This document shows, one piece after another, positions 44,465 through 55,112 of a DNA stretch of 64,000 nt. Source of the DNA: Xenopus tropicalis (taxonomy: Eukaryota; Chordata; Amphibia; Anura; Pipidae); assembly GCF_000004195.4 (NCBI RefSeq), contig NC_030680.2, positions 145,307,545 through 145,371,544 of the forward strand, read 5' to 3'. The number at the start of each line of letters is the position of its first letter. The first letter of the stretch is position 1. The notes under the pieces were generated by a model. It saw only the letters and a list, made by a program, of their open reading frames with translations. It ran no database searches and was not told the origin of the DNA. Position numbers and translations under genes: made by a program.

Positions 44465-45012
44465 CCCCCAAATATTACGGAAGTGCCCCCATACACAGTG
44501 CCCCAATTGCCCCCATAAACAGTGCCCCCAATTTCCCCATAGACAGTACCCCCCATAGACAGTAGCCCCCACACACAGTGCCCCCAATAGAAAGTGCACC
44601 CATACACAGTGCCCCAATTGCCCCCATAAACAGTGCCCACAATTGCCCCATAGACAGTACCCCCCACACACAGTGCCCCCATACACAGTGCCCCAATTTC
44701 CCCATAAACAGTGCCCCCAATAGAAAGTGCCCCCATACACAGTGCCCCAATTGTCACATAAACAGTGCCCCCAATAGAAAGTGCCCCCATACACAGTGCC
44801 CCAATTGTCACATAAACAGTGCCCCCAATAGAAAGTGCCCCCATACACAGTGCCCCAATTGTCACATAAACAGTGCCCCCAATAGAAAGTGCCCCCATAC
44901 ACAGTGCCCCAATTGCCCCCATAAACAGTGCCCCCAATTCCCTCATACACAGTACCCCCCATAGACAGTAGCCCCCACACACAGTGCCCCCAATTGCCCC
45001 CATAGAAAGTAC
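44465..45012. repeat. 54-bp C-rich minisatellite made of shorter sub-units
   Basis: AATAGAAAGTGCCCCCATAC recurs at 44719, 44773, 44827 and 44881 (54 bp). Sub-units CCCCCATACACAGTG, CCCCAATTG and CATAAACAGTG are reshuffled at both edges. The minus-strand 193-220-codon Gly/Trp/Tyr-rich frames are artefacts. Confidence 0.93.
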
Positions 45013-45014
45013 CC

Positions 45015-45192
45015 CCAACAGACCAAGTCATCGGCGGCGGCTCCTTCTCTCTTGCCGCGGCAACAGGCACTTCTATAAGGTTGCGCCTCGTCGCTGACGT
45101 GTGACATCATACGCTCGGGCACAACCTTATAAAAGGGCCTGACGCTGCCGCATAAGAGAGAAGGAGCCGCCGACGATGACTTGGTCTGTTGG
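45015..45192. mobile_element. GC-rich inverted-repeat element
   Basis: CCAACAGACCAAGTCATCGG...GGCTCCTTCTCTCTT (45015-45053) is mirrored by AAGAGAGAAGGAGCC...GATGACTTGGTCTGTTGG (45153-45192). Inner CTATAAGGTTG mirrors CAACCTTATAA. The centre has GCTGACGTGTGACATCATAC (a CRE/AP-1-like pair) and TTATAAAAGGG. Probably a small MITE, though the promoter-like content is notable. Confidence 0.62.
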
Positions 45193-45195
45193 TGC

Positions 45196-45960
45196 TCAGA
45201 CCACGTACTCTGCGTATAGGGAGCGGCTGTACTGTGCCCACTTTTTGTGGCCAACAAGACCCCTTCTGAAACCCACCCTGGCAGTCCCTCTCCTGTCCGA
45301 GCCGCCCGCCCCTCTGCCCCCATCTCTATGAGTTAAGCCAGAACTTCCAAAACCAAGGTAGGGGGGAATTCTGGGGGGCCACGCCCCCCTGGACCCCCAG
45401 TTCTGATGCCTATGGATGACATTACAAGTACACGGCCATTTATCAAGTAGATATAAAGCATAGGGCATGGAAGCCGACCTACAAATGATCCCATGGTTCC
45501 ATACATTCAACATATCTAGATGCTTTCAACCTTTCCAAAAAATTCTCTTCCCCCGTAATTAGTCTTTCTGTTTTGCAAATGGAACGCGGAGTTGTATTTT
45601 TAGTGGTTGTTGTAATTATTGTGATTATCTATTTGTGACAAACATTGGGGCTGGGTTTCCTTGTCAGAATGCAGGATACGTATCACTTTGTTCCGCCGCT
45701 CACTGCCCCGAGCTGCCTGCTGTTCTCCCCATGCAAATGGCTAAAAATAATCTCTTCTTTGTGTTTAGTTTCCCTTTTTCTGGTTTTTTTTTAGAGCTCG
45801 GAGAGTTTTTAGATCTCAACCATTTGAACATTTTAGATATCAGACATAAAGAGGCAATGCGTTCCCTTTGCACGTGTTTGTAATGTATATTATATTGTAT
45901 TTTCAGTGGCAACGGCCCGGTCACCTAAGGGCACCATTACTATTGATACAGTGTTGGGGG
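45196..45960. other. Unique DNA; candidate conserved segment at 45540-45880
   Basis: 45731-45738 is a perfect octamer ATGCAAAT and 45741-45750 is CTAAAAATAA, a MEF2-like site; GTAATTAG lies at 45556. Clustered motifs in non-repetitive DNA are compatible with an enhancer, but such motifs are common by chance. No exon recognised. Confidence 0.3.
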
Positions 45961-45961
45961 T

Positions 45962-46896
45962 TTAAAGGGGAAGTATTGTGTGAATAACAATATTGTGCCA
46001 ATGAATTGTACTCATCTAATTATAGAGGGAATGTTAAGTTCTGTATCCAGTAATGATGAGCGAATCTGTCCTGTTTTGCTTCACCATAAAACTCGCAAAA
46101 CAGCAAGAAAATTCGCAAAACAGCGAAAAATTCGCGAAACGCATTTGTCGTAAGATTTATTTGTTGCCCGCGTCTTTTTTTGTTGGCCGGATCTTTTTTG
46201 GTTACCCGCGTCTTTTTTTTGTTGCCCGCGCTTTTTTGACGCGACCGTGGCAAATTTCCACGTAAGTTTCGAGAAACATTCGTCGCCCGGAATTTATTTT
46301 GACGCGCAGCAAATTGGGCATGGTCGCTTAAAAAAAGTGAGCGGTTGCAACAAATCCGGCGTGGTCGCGGTTGCGGAAAAAAAACGTGAGCGACAAAAAA
46401 AAAAACGCATTTCACAAATGTTTCGCTAATTTACTTGCCGTTTCGCTAATTTTATGGCGAAGCGAAACGGGACAGATTCACTCATCACTAGTATCCAGCA
46501 ATTTATTGAAAATGTCTCCAAAAAAACCCATCTGTTCCACTTCCTGCTGCCTCTTTCCCAGGCTGAGCAGGGGGGGGGGGGGGGCGGTGGCACTCGGCAC
46601 ACTGCACTGTAGGATAGGAACCAATCAGCAGCTAGGCTGACCTGATTGGGAACGGAAATCTGTCTTTGCTTGTGTGACTGCAGAGCTGTGATTGGCTCAC
46701 CCCCTCCTACTGTGCTTCTGGCAGAAAATGTTAGGACACGCCCACCCCTCACATGAAACACAGACAGGGACCTGAGAGGATCTATAGGGAGCTCCAATAA
46801 TTTTACAGATAGGATTAATGTGAAACCAGCCCCGTATATTATTAATAACTGCCTACAGGATTATAGTTTTTTTGTTTATCCTATATGTCTTGTTTA
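45962..46896 (+). mobile_element. T2/Kolobok-like MITE, full length, split by a hAT
   Basis: Starts TTAAAGGGGAAGTATTGTG and ends CCTATATGTCTTGTTTAA. It follows the 18237 copy through CCACTTCCTGCTGCC, GGATAGGAACCAATCAGC and TTAGGACACGCCCACCC. A 15-G run interrupts it at 46570-46584. A 440-bp hAT MITE is inserted at 46051. Net length without the insert is about 490 bp. Confidence 0.8.
46051..46490. mobile_element. hAT-type MITE with perfect 8-bp TSD, two head-type ends
   Basis: GTATCCAG flanks both sides exactly (46043-46050 and 46491-46498). Both ends are of the head type: TAATGATGAGCGAATCTGTC at the left and GGGACAGATTCACTCATCAC at the right, with AAAACTCGCAAAACAGCAAG mirrored by ACTTGCCGTTTCGCTAATTT. 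The element is thus more palindromic than typical copies. The interior holds ~20-bp GTTGCCCGCGTC units. Confidence 0.9.
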
Positions 46897-47340
46897 AGGG
46901 ACTAGGGAACTAAAACACACTGGGTCCTATAACTGGGAATATTCTATTGTATATATTGATGAATATGCCCCCTAGGCAAAGCATTGCCATTATTAATGGA
47001 GACACACGCTTAACCGTTATCGTTTGACTACAGATACACTTTTAACCATTTTGGGATTAGTCTTTGCAAGTAACACAATTATTTCCTCCGTTTTCTGATT
47101 TTGTCTTCTTGATTTCAGCTTTTCACCACCTACAAAGGGTCAGTTTCTCACCATTTAATTAGCCACAATCTATCACAATTGCAACTGATTGGTTAAAACG
47201 CACACAATTGTGTTTGTACATCTTTATGAATCACATACAGTTGAGCTCAAACTTTTTAGATTGGGGATTGTATTGTTTATGACACACATCTAATTTAAAG
47301 AAAATAAATAAATGGGCAATAACGTTACCTATCATTCATG
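46897..47340. other. Unique DNA
   Basis: AT-rich sequence up to the Tc1 insertion; no exon or repeat recognised. Confidence 0.45.
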
Positions 47341-47342
47341 TA

Positions 47343-48970
47343 CAGTGGTGTGAAAAACTATTTGCCCCCTTCCTGATTTCTTATTCTTTTGCATGTTTGT
47401 CACACTTAAATGTTTCTGCTCATCAAAAACCATTAACTATTAGTCAAAGATAACATAATTGAACACAAAATGCAGTTTTTAAATGAAGGTTTACGTTATT
47501 AAGGGAGAAAAAAAACCCCAAATCTACATGGCCCTGTGTGAAAAAGTGATTGCCCCCCTTGTTAAAAAATATCTTAACTGTGGTTTATCAATTTCAATTT
47601 TCAATATCAATTTCTGTAGTCACCCCCAGGCCTGATTACTGCCACACCTGTTTCAATCAAGAAATCACTTAAATAGGAGCTACCTGACACAGAGAAGTAG
47701 ACCAAAAGCACCTCAAAAGCTACACATCATGCCAAGAGCCAAAGAAACTGAGGAACAAATGAGAACAAAAGTAATTGAGATCTATCAGTCTGGTAAAGGT
47801 TATAAAGCCATTTCTAAAGCTTTGGGACTCCAGCAAACCACAGTGAGAGCCATTATCCACAAATGGCAAAAACATGGAACAGTGGTGAACCTTCCCAGGA
47901 GTGGCCGGCCGACCAAAATTACCCCAAGAGCGCAGAGACAACTCATCCGAGAGGCCACAAAAGACCCCAGGACAACATCTAAAGAACTGCAGGCCTCACT
48001 TGCGTCAATTAAGGTCAGTGTTCATGACTCCACCATAAGAAAGAGACTGGGCAAAAACGGCCTGCATGGCAGATTTCCAAGGCGCAAACCACTTTTAAGC
48101 AAAATGAACATTATGGCTCGTCTCAATTTTGCTAAAAAAACATCTCAATGATTGCCAAGACTTTTGAGAAAATACCTTGTGGACCGACGAGACAAAAGTT
48201 GAACTTTTTGGAAGGTGCGTGTCCCGTTACATCTGGCGTAAAAGTAACACAGCATTTCAGAAAAAGAACATCATACTAACAGTATAATATGGTGGTGGTA
48301 GTGTGATGGTCTGGGGTTGTTTTGCTGCTTCAGGACCTGGAAGGCTTGCTGTGATAGATGGAACCATGAATTCTACTGTCTACCAAAAAATCCTGAAGGA
48401 GAATGTCCGGCCATCTGTTCGTCAACTCAAGCTGAAGCGATCTTGGGTGCTGCAGCAGGACAATGACCCAAAACCCACCAGCAAATCCACCTCTGAATGG
48501 CTGAAGAAAAACAAAATGAAGACTTTGGAGTGGCCTAGTCAAAGTCCTGACCTGAATCCTATTGAGATGTTGTGGCATGACCTTAAAAAGGCGGTTCATG
48601 CTAGAAAACCCTCAAATAAAGCTGAATTACAACAATTCTGCAAAGATGAGTGGGCCAAAATTCCTCCAGAGCGCTGTAAAAGACTCGTTGCAAGTTATCG
48701 CAAACGCTTGATTGCAGTTATTGCTGCTTAGGGTGGCCCAACCAGTTATTAGGTTCAGGGGGCAATTACTTTTTCACACAGGGCCATGTAGGTTTGGATT
48801 TTTTTTCTCCCTAAATAATAAAACCCCTCATTTAAAAACTGCATTTTGTGTTTACTTGTGTTATCTTTGACTAATAGTTAAATGTGTTTGATGATCAGAA
48901 ACATTTTGTGTGACAAACATGCAAAAGAATAAGAAATCAGGAAGGGGGCAAATAGTTTTTCACACCACTG
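47343..48970 (+). mobile_element. Tc1-like transposon, complete but inactive, TA TSD
   Basis: The ends CAGTGGTGTGAAAAACTATT and its mirror (GGCAAATAGTTTTTCACACC + ACTG) are bounded by TA at 47341 and 48971. Each end is a ~215-bp inverted repeat with a second, inner motif (CTGTGTGAAAAAGTGATTGC at about 47534; GGCAATTACTTTTTCACACA at about 48761). This is the IR/DR arrangement known from Sleeping Beauty-type Tc1 elements. A single transposase gene lies between. Length 1628 bp is normal for the family. Confidence 0.95.
47729..48752 (+). pseudogene. Tc1-like transposase, DD34E, broken by one frameshift and three stops
   Basis: The start is the first ATG after ACACATC, and 340 codons are expected, the usual Tc1 length. 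Residues 1-50 hold the first helix-turn-helix (GYKAISKALGLQQTTVRAII); SGRPTKI at 58-64 is the GRPR-like hinge. The catalytic acids survive: D153 in TDETK (48186), D244 in QQDND (48459) and E279 in SPDLNPIE (48564), 34 residues apart. Damage: an extra A in the A-run at 48134-48140, TGA at 48165 (codon 146), TAA at 48285 (codon 186) and TAG at 48729 (codon 334). The usual DPKHTS reads DPKPTS. It cannot make an active enzyme. Confidence 0.95.
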
Positions 48971-48972
48971 TA

Positions 48973-49192
48973 TTGTGCACTCTCGCCAGGGAAATGGCAA
49001 TAACGCAACTGCGACACATTCAAATGAAACTGCTGATTTTATAAGGGATAGTATATCAGGCACAATACCCACGGGCCCTTTATGACAAATGACATTTACC
49101 AGATACTGTTCCATAATGAAAGCCAGACATGCTGGGAACTCTATCTTAAGCAACTGTTGCCGTACTTAAGCCACATACTGTAATTAGTAGTG
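48973..49192. other. Unique DNA
   Basis: Short non-repetitive interval between the Tc1 element and the next array. It ends in TAGTAGTGATGAAAATAATA, which looks like a fragment of a TAGTGATGA end fused to the array, possibly by chance. Confidence 0.4.
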
Positions 49193-49750
49193 ATGAAAAT
49201 AATAAAACAGTACCTGTACTTGATCCCAACTAAGATATAATTACCCCTTATTGGGGCAGAACAGCCCTATTGGGTTTATTTAATGGTTAAATGATCCCCT
49301 TTTCTCTGTAATAATAAAACAGTACCTGTACTTGATCCCAACTAAGATATAATTACCCCTTATTGGGGCAGAACAGCCCTATTGGGTTTATTTCATGGTT
49401 AAATGATTCCCTTTTCTCTGTAATAATAAAACAGTACCTGTACTTGATCCCAACTAAGATATAATTACCCCTTATTGGGGCAGAACAGCCCTATTGGGTT
49501 TATTTCATGGTTAAATTATTCCCTTTTCTCTGTAATAATAAAACAGTACCTGTACTTGATCCCAACTAAGATATAATTACCCCTTATTGGGGGCAGAACA
49601 GCCCTATTGGGTTTATTTCATGGTTAAATGATTCCCTTTTCTCTGTAATAATAAAACAGTACCTGTACTTGATACCAACTAAGATATAATTACCCCTTAT
49701 TGGGGGCAGAACAGCCCTATTGGGTTTATTTCATGGTTAAATGATTCCCT
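49193..49750 (+). repeat. 113-bp array without MITE ends, 5 copies
   Basis: TACCTGTA recurs from 49211 to about 49660. The array starts mid-unit at AATAATAAAACAG and stops mid-unit at AAATGATTCCCTTTCC. Neither TACAGGTATGGG nor the right-end sequence is found nearby. Confidence 0.93.
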
Positions 49751-50489
49751 TTCCTTCCCCACAAACATTGGTGTTTACACTTTACAGATATTGTATTAGG
49801 AAAAGAAATTGACTGCAATATCCAAGGACAAGTAACAGGTATACAGTAAGAGTTAAGTGGCTGGTCTATCGGGTGCAATAGTTGTACAGCTTGACTGCCG
49901 GACTGGATCTGGTAGTTCTGCTTCATGGGGCAGTTAGAATAGTTGCACATTTCTCCAGGTGTAATACCCTGTAGCGATCTATAAAGTCATTATAACTGCG
50001 GGGGTATTGATACACTCGGATAAGAATTTGCTGAGCTTGTATCTGTCTCCACATTGTTATTCTCTTCCCTCCTTTCCTACTACAAAACAAATCACAAATC
50101 AGCTTTCCTCCATTATAGACTCAGTTTCCCGCAGTTCTGTTATTCTCCTTCTTTGGTTGAAGAATATGGAAGACATTTTGGAAACTAGAGTCTGGGCTGT
50201 AGGAGAGGCGACCATCGAGCAATATGGATAGAGTTCTTCTAAATAATGACAACAAAGTACAATTTCCTTCGAGACCACAGATGAGTGTTTAGCTAGCCGC
50301 ACCCCAATACTGTATGTGCCACTCCTGCAGGCTGACCCCCCAACTTGGCATTGGAATGAAGAGCAACCTGGAAATTCATGGAAAATGCCTTTTTTGCTCT
50401 CTTAGATATTCCTGGAAGCTTAGTCTGAAGGTTAAACTATTGGTGAATATGTATTTGCTTTGTTAGACCATAATATGGAACTATGGGTA
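49751..50489. other. Unique DNA
   Basis: No repeat or exon recognised; short frames on both strands around 50007-50302 overlap each other. Confidence 0.45.
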
Positions 50490-51980
50490 ATATACTGTAA
50501 CCTTGTTATGGGCTAAGGGGGCCCAGCCTCAAGGCCAGTTAGGGGGGGATTTGGGGTGAGTGCTTATTTGTGCCCTGGGTACCCCTGGAATTATAGCGGG
50601 GTGACTGTTACCCCAATGTTTCTATATATCTGTAACCTTGTTATGGGCTAAGGGGGCCCAGCCTGAAGGCCAGTTAGGGGGGGGATTTGGGGTGAGTGCT
50701 TATTTGTGCCCTGGGTACCCCTGGAACTATAGCAGGGTGACTGTTACCCCAATGTTTCTATATATCTGTAACCTTGTTATGGGCTAAGGGGGCCCAGCCT
50801 CAAGGCCAGTTATGGGGGGATTTGGGGTGAGTGCTTATTTGTGCCCTGGGTACCCCTGGAACTATAGCACGGTGACTGTTACCCCAATGTTTCTATATAT
50901 CTGTAACCTTGTTATGGGCTAAGGGGGCCCAGCCTGAAGGCCAGTTAGGGGGGGATTTGGGGTGAGTGCTTATTTGTGCCCTGGGTACCCCTGGAACTAT
51001 AGCGGGGTGACTGTTACCCCAATGTTTCTATATATCTGTAACCTTGTTATGGGCTAAGGGGGCCCAGCCTGAAGGCCAGTTACGGGGGGATTTGGGGTGA
51101 GTGCTTATTTGTGCCCTGGGTACCCCTGGAACTATAGCGGGGTGACTGTTACCCCAATGTTTCTATATATCTGTAACCTTGTTATGGGCTAAGGGGGCCC
51201 AGCCTGAAGGCCAGTTAGGGGGGGATTTGGGGTGAGTGCTTATTTGTGCCCTGGGTACCCCTGGAACTATAGCAGGGTGACTGTTACCCCAATGTTTCTA
51301 TATATCTGTAACCTTGTTATGGGCTAAGGGGGCCCAGCCTGAAGGCCAGTTAGGGGGGGATTTGGGGTGAGTGCTTATTTGTGCCCTGGGTACCCCTGGA
51401 ACTATAGCAGGGTGACTGTTACCCCAATGTTTCTATATATCTGTAACCTTGTTATGGGCTAAGGGGGCCCAGCCTGAAGGCCAGTTAGGGGGGATTTGGG
51501 GTGAGTGCTTATTTGTGCCCTGGGTACCCCTGGAACTATAGCAGGGTGACTGTTACCCCAATGTTTCTATATATCTGTAACCTTGTTATGGGCTAAGGGG
51601 GCCCAGCCTGAAGGCCAGTTAGGGGGGGATTTGGGGTGAGTGCTTATTTGTGCCCTGGGTACCCCTGGAACTATAGCGGGGTGACTGTTACCCCAATGTT
51701 TCTATATATCTGTAACCTTGTTATGGGCTAAGGGGGCCCAGCCTGAAGGCCAGTTAGGGGGGATTTGGGGTGAGTGCTTATTTGTGCCCTGGGTACCCCT
51801 GGAACTATAGCGGGGTGACTGTTACCCCAATGTTTCTATATATCTGTAACCTTGTTATGGGCTAAGGGGGCCCAGCCTGAAGGCCAGTTAGGGGGGATTT
51901 GGGGTGAGTGCTTATTTGTGCCCTGGGTACCCCTGGAACTATAGCAGGGTGACTGTTACCCCAATGTTTCTATATACCTG
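50490..51980 (+). repeat. 135-bp minisatellite, 11 copies (second locus)
   Basis: Same unit and orientation as 14645-17130. GGGGGCCCAGCCT starts at 50517, 50652 and so on. Every copy has GAGTGCTTATTTG, whereas the first locus mostly has GAGCGCTTATTTG, and all copies have TTTCTATATA. Early copies carry CAGCCTCAAGG. Confidence 0.97.
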
Positions 51981-52361
51981 TAACAGAGAAGGGCAGATTG
52001 ATACAGTTGCACAATTCCCATCACTCTCACATTTGCGCAGTGCAGATTAAAGTCATTCTGTCCCAATAACCTTGGTGCCGATCTGTTATCACAAAACTCC
52101 AGGTTACAGTGTATATTGAATTTCATAGAAATTTAAAGCCTCTGGTGTGTGTAATACAAGACTGGATACACTCACTCAGATCTTTTATTTAATAAAATAA
52201 ACATTAATAAAGGAATATCTGCTTTTAGCTTAAAAAGGTTTCTTATTCCTGTGAGGGATCAGAGCAGCTTTGAGATTATATTTTTGTTATAGTGTCACAT
52301 TATCCTTTGCGCTCAATATTCGCAACTAAAGGCTCTTAAAATACTGAGAATTTAATGGGGT
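51981..52361. other. Unique DNA
   Basis: No repeat or exon recognised. Confidence 0.45.
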
Positions 52362-52363
52362 TT

Positions 52364-52512
52364 TAAAATAAAAGGCACTAAGTTTTGCAAGGAGCAGTAA
52401 CCCATAGCAACCAATAAGCATGTAGACTATACTGGTCCCCTGTTTAAACGCAAACATTTTATTGGTTGCTACAGGTTACTGCTCCTGGGCAAACTTAATG
52501 TTATTTATTACA
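52364..52512. mobile_element. Palindromic MITE (AGCAGTAACCCATAGCAACC family)
   Basis: AAATAAAAGGCACTAAGTTT and GGAGCAGTAACCCATAGC are mirrored by GGTTACTGCTCCTGGGC and AAACTTAATGTTATTTATTA. This is the cleanest of the four copies. Confidence 0.75.
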
Positions 52513-52557
52513 TACGGAGGTTAAAATTTAGGGCCACAATGTTGGCAGATTCTAAAA

Positions 52558-53165
52558 TAGTTTTATGGTATCTCTCTGTACAGGCTATGAGCAAACTTAG
52601 GGGGCTGTTCCTGCTGAATTGTGCTTAGTACAGGGGAATCCCTATGTGCCATAGTTTTATGGTATCTCTCTGTACAGGCTATGAGCAAACTTAGGGGGCT
52701 GTTCCTGCTGAATTGTGCTTAGTACAGGGGAATCCCTATGTGCCATAGTTTTATGGTATCTCTCTGTACAGGCTATGGGCAAACTTAGGGGGCTGTTCCT
52801 GCTGAATTGTGCTTAGTACAGGGGAATCCCTATGTGCCATAGTTTTATGGTATCTCTCTGTACAGGCTATGAGCAAACTTAGGGGCTGTTCCTGCTGAAT
52901 TGTGCTTAGTACAGGGGAATACCTATGCTGCCATAGTTTTATGGTATCTCTCTGTACAGGCTATGAGCAAACTTAGGGGCTGTTCCTGCTGAATTGTGCT
53001 TAGTACAGGGGAATACCTATGCTGCCATAGTTTTATGGTATCTCTCTGTACAGGCTATGAGCAAACTTAGGGGGCTGTTCCTGCTGAATTGTGCTTAGTA
53101 CAGGGGAATCCCTATGTGCCATAGTTTTATGGTATCTCTCTGTACAGGCTATGAGCAAACTTAGA
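52558..53165 (+). repeat. 93-94-bp minisatellite, ~6.5 copies
   Basis: ATAGTTTTATGGTATCTCTC recurs at 52558, 52651, 52745 and onward. The unit contains GCTATGAGCAAACTTAGGGG and GAATTGTGCTTAGTACAGGG. Two adjacent copies share ATACCTATGCTGCC, so they duplicated together. It is followed by a small hairpin GGCTCTTTCAAAGAGCC. Confidence 0.95.
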
Positions 53166-53553
53166 GGCTCTTTCAAAGAGCCCCGGCCTTTATTAGACCA
53201 GAAAAGTTAAATATTTCAGAATTTGCTCCAAGGTAATGCAGTTTATTTAGATGGGAGTTATAACTCTGTCTCAATGTCATTTATTATCTTTCAAGGATTT
53301 TGCTATTGTTTCTAACTTTCTGTTCCTCCCAGTGGCAGAATGCATTACCCATTAATATCTATCTATGAATAACTCATGTGTTGGGATAAAAGAATATAAA
53401 TGAATATGAAGTCTACTCAACAGAAAGAACAATAATCCGTTAAAAACAGCGCATTTTAGTTCGGCGCCGCATACAAATTCCATCATTAAAATTCATCTTC
53501 TATCCGCGATGATCTTCTTCTGCCTCTTCAGCTGCTCTTCTGGGGCTCAAGAG
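53166..53553. other. Unique DNA
   Basis: No repeat or exon recognised. Confidence 0.45.
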
Positions 53554-54240
53554 TAGCGATGAGCGAATCTGTCGCGTTTTGCTTCACCATAAAATTTGCG
53601 AAACGCATTTGTTGCGCGTGTCGTTTTCTTGTCGTCTGCGTTTTTTTTGTCGGGACCGCGCCCAATTCTGACGCCCGATTAGTGATGAGCGAATCTGTCC
53701 CGTTTCGTTTCACCATAAAATTCATGAAACGCCAAGAAAATTAGCAAAACGCATTCGTCACGTGATTTTTTGTGTCGCTTGCGTCTTTTTTTGTCGCCCA
53801 AGTATATTTTTTGTCACCCGCACTTTTTGACGTGACCGCACCCTTTTTTACGTAACCGCACCCAATTTGACGCGCAACAAAAAAATTCCGCGCAACAAAT
53901 TTTTCCACAGCGAATTATCATGGAAGTTTCACGAAACAATTCACCAATGGTGAAATGCGGAAATTCGCTGCGATGAATGAATCTGTTCCATTTCGCTTCG
54001 TCGGAAAATCCAAAAAATTAGCGAAACTGTCAAAAAAAATTGTCACAGTGCGTCAAAAGAATGACATGCGCAGCAATATTTTTGACGCACGTCATTTTTT
54101 TGACGTTGGTGCCGATGGTTTGTTGCAAGGCTAATTTTTCCGTGCCGAATTTTGGAGTCCATTTCGCCAAAAAAACAACCAGCTGCGAAACGCGGGAATT
54201 CGCTGTGAATACATGGCTGCCGAAAAATGTTGCCCAAAGA
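53554..54240 (+). mobile_element. Three head-to-tail partial hAT-type MITEs
   Basis: Copy 1 starts TAGCGATGAGCGAATCTG at 53554 and breaks at 53679. Copy 2 starts TAGTGATGAGCGAATCTG at 53680 and runs to the tail region GGAAATTCGCTGCGATGA. Copy 3 starts with a broken head (GATGAATGAATCTGTTCC) at 53971 and ends near GCTGCCGAAAAATGTTGCCC. Successive copies begin where the previous one is cut, suggesting insertion into or recombination between elements. Confidence 0.72.
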
Positions 54241-54299
54241 TTGCTCCAAAGACTGTGCACTAATCCTATCAGGTCCAGATTTGTGGAGAGGCCAAAATG

Positions 54300-54600
54300 G
54301 TCCGGGCCAAGGGCGGGCCAAGCCGTCCGGGCGCCCTAGGCAACCCGGTTGGCCACCTCATCCGCCCCGCCCCCTCCGTTGGCGCACATGCGCAGTTTGG
54401 GGGGGGGTGTGATGCCGTGGGTCATTGTCCCCGCCGCTTGTCATTAGCGGCGGGGGCAATGGCAAAGTAGGGGAACTAGGGGTAGGCAGCAGAGGCTTCT
54501 GCCTGGCGCCCCCTAATCATTGCGCCCTAGGCAGCTGCCTCTTCTGCCTACCCCTAGTTCCAGCCCTGGTCCAGGCCTAGGGCGGATCAAATTTGGGGGC
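54300..54600. mobile_element. GC-rich inverted-repeat MITE
   Basis: GGAACTAGGGGTAGGCAGCA is mirrored by CTGCCTACCCCTAGTTCC within 54470-54565, and CCCGCCGC...GCGGCGGG forms a further hairpin at about 54430. Flanking GGTCCGGGCC and GGTCCAGGCC occur near both edges. Class not determined. Confidence 0.5.
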
Positions 54601-54603
54601 AAC

Positions 54604-55034
54604 TAGTGATGAGCGAATCTGTCCCATTTCGCTTTGCCATAAAATTCGCAAAACGGCAAGAAAATTCACGACACGGCATGAAAATTTGCGAAACGCATTT
54701 GTTGCACATTTGTTTTGTTGTCGCCCATGTCTTTTTTGTCGCTGCATCTATTTTTTTGTCGCTCGCGTTTTTTTTATGCGACCTCGCCCAATTATTACGC
54801 CACCATGACTTTTTTGATGCGACTGCGCCCTTTTTGACGTGACCACACCCAATTTGATGCGACCGTGCCCTTTTGCCGCGACCACGCCCAATTTGACGGG
54901 CGACAAAAAAAAATCCACAAGACGAATTTTTCCGCGGTGAATTTTCACAGTAGTTTCGCAAAACAATTTGCCAATGGCAAAATGTAGAAATTCGTTTCGA
55001 ATCCATGCTTGGTGAAAAAAATCGTTCATCACTA
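54604..55034 (+). mobile_element. hAT-type MITE, TAGTGATGAGC family, complete
   Basis: Head end TAGTGATGAGCGAATCTGTC; tail end CGAATCCATGCTTGGTG...CGTTCATCACTA. The flanks GGGGGCAAC and GGGGGCGCC share six bases, a probable decayed duplication. The interior (54770-54895) is built of ~20-bp blocks such as GACGTGACCACACCCAATTT. At 431 bp it is a typical full-length copy. Confidence 0.85.
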
Positions 55035-55112
55035 GGGGGCGCCGAATGGGGCCGGCCTAGGGGTGCCCGGATAAGAAATCCAGAGCTGAATCCTATTAGT
55101 ATATGTTGAGAG

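Noticed and set aside
44408..45070. Gly/Trp/Tyr-rich 193-220-codon frames resembling a structural protein
   Set aside because: Reverse reading of the C-rich 54-bp array; overlapping frames are equally open.
47729..48752. Functional transposase gene
   Set aside because: A frameshift at the A-run 48134-48140 and stops at 48165, 48285 and 48729 prevent full-length protein.
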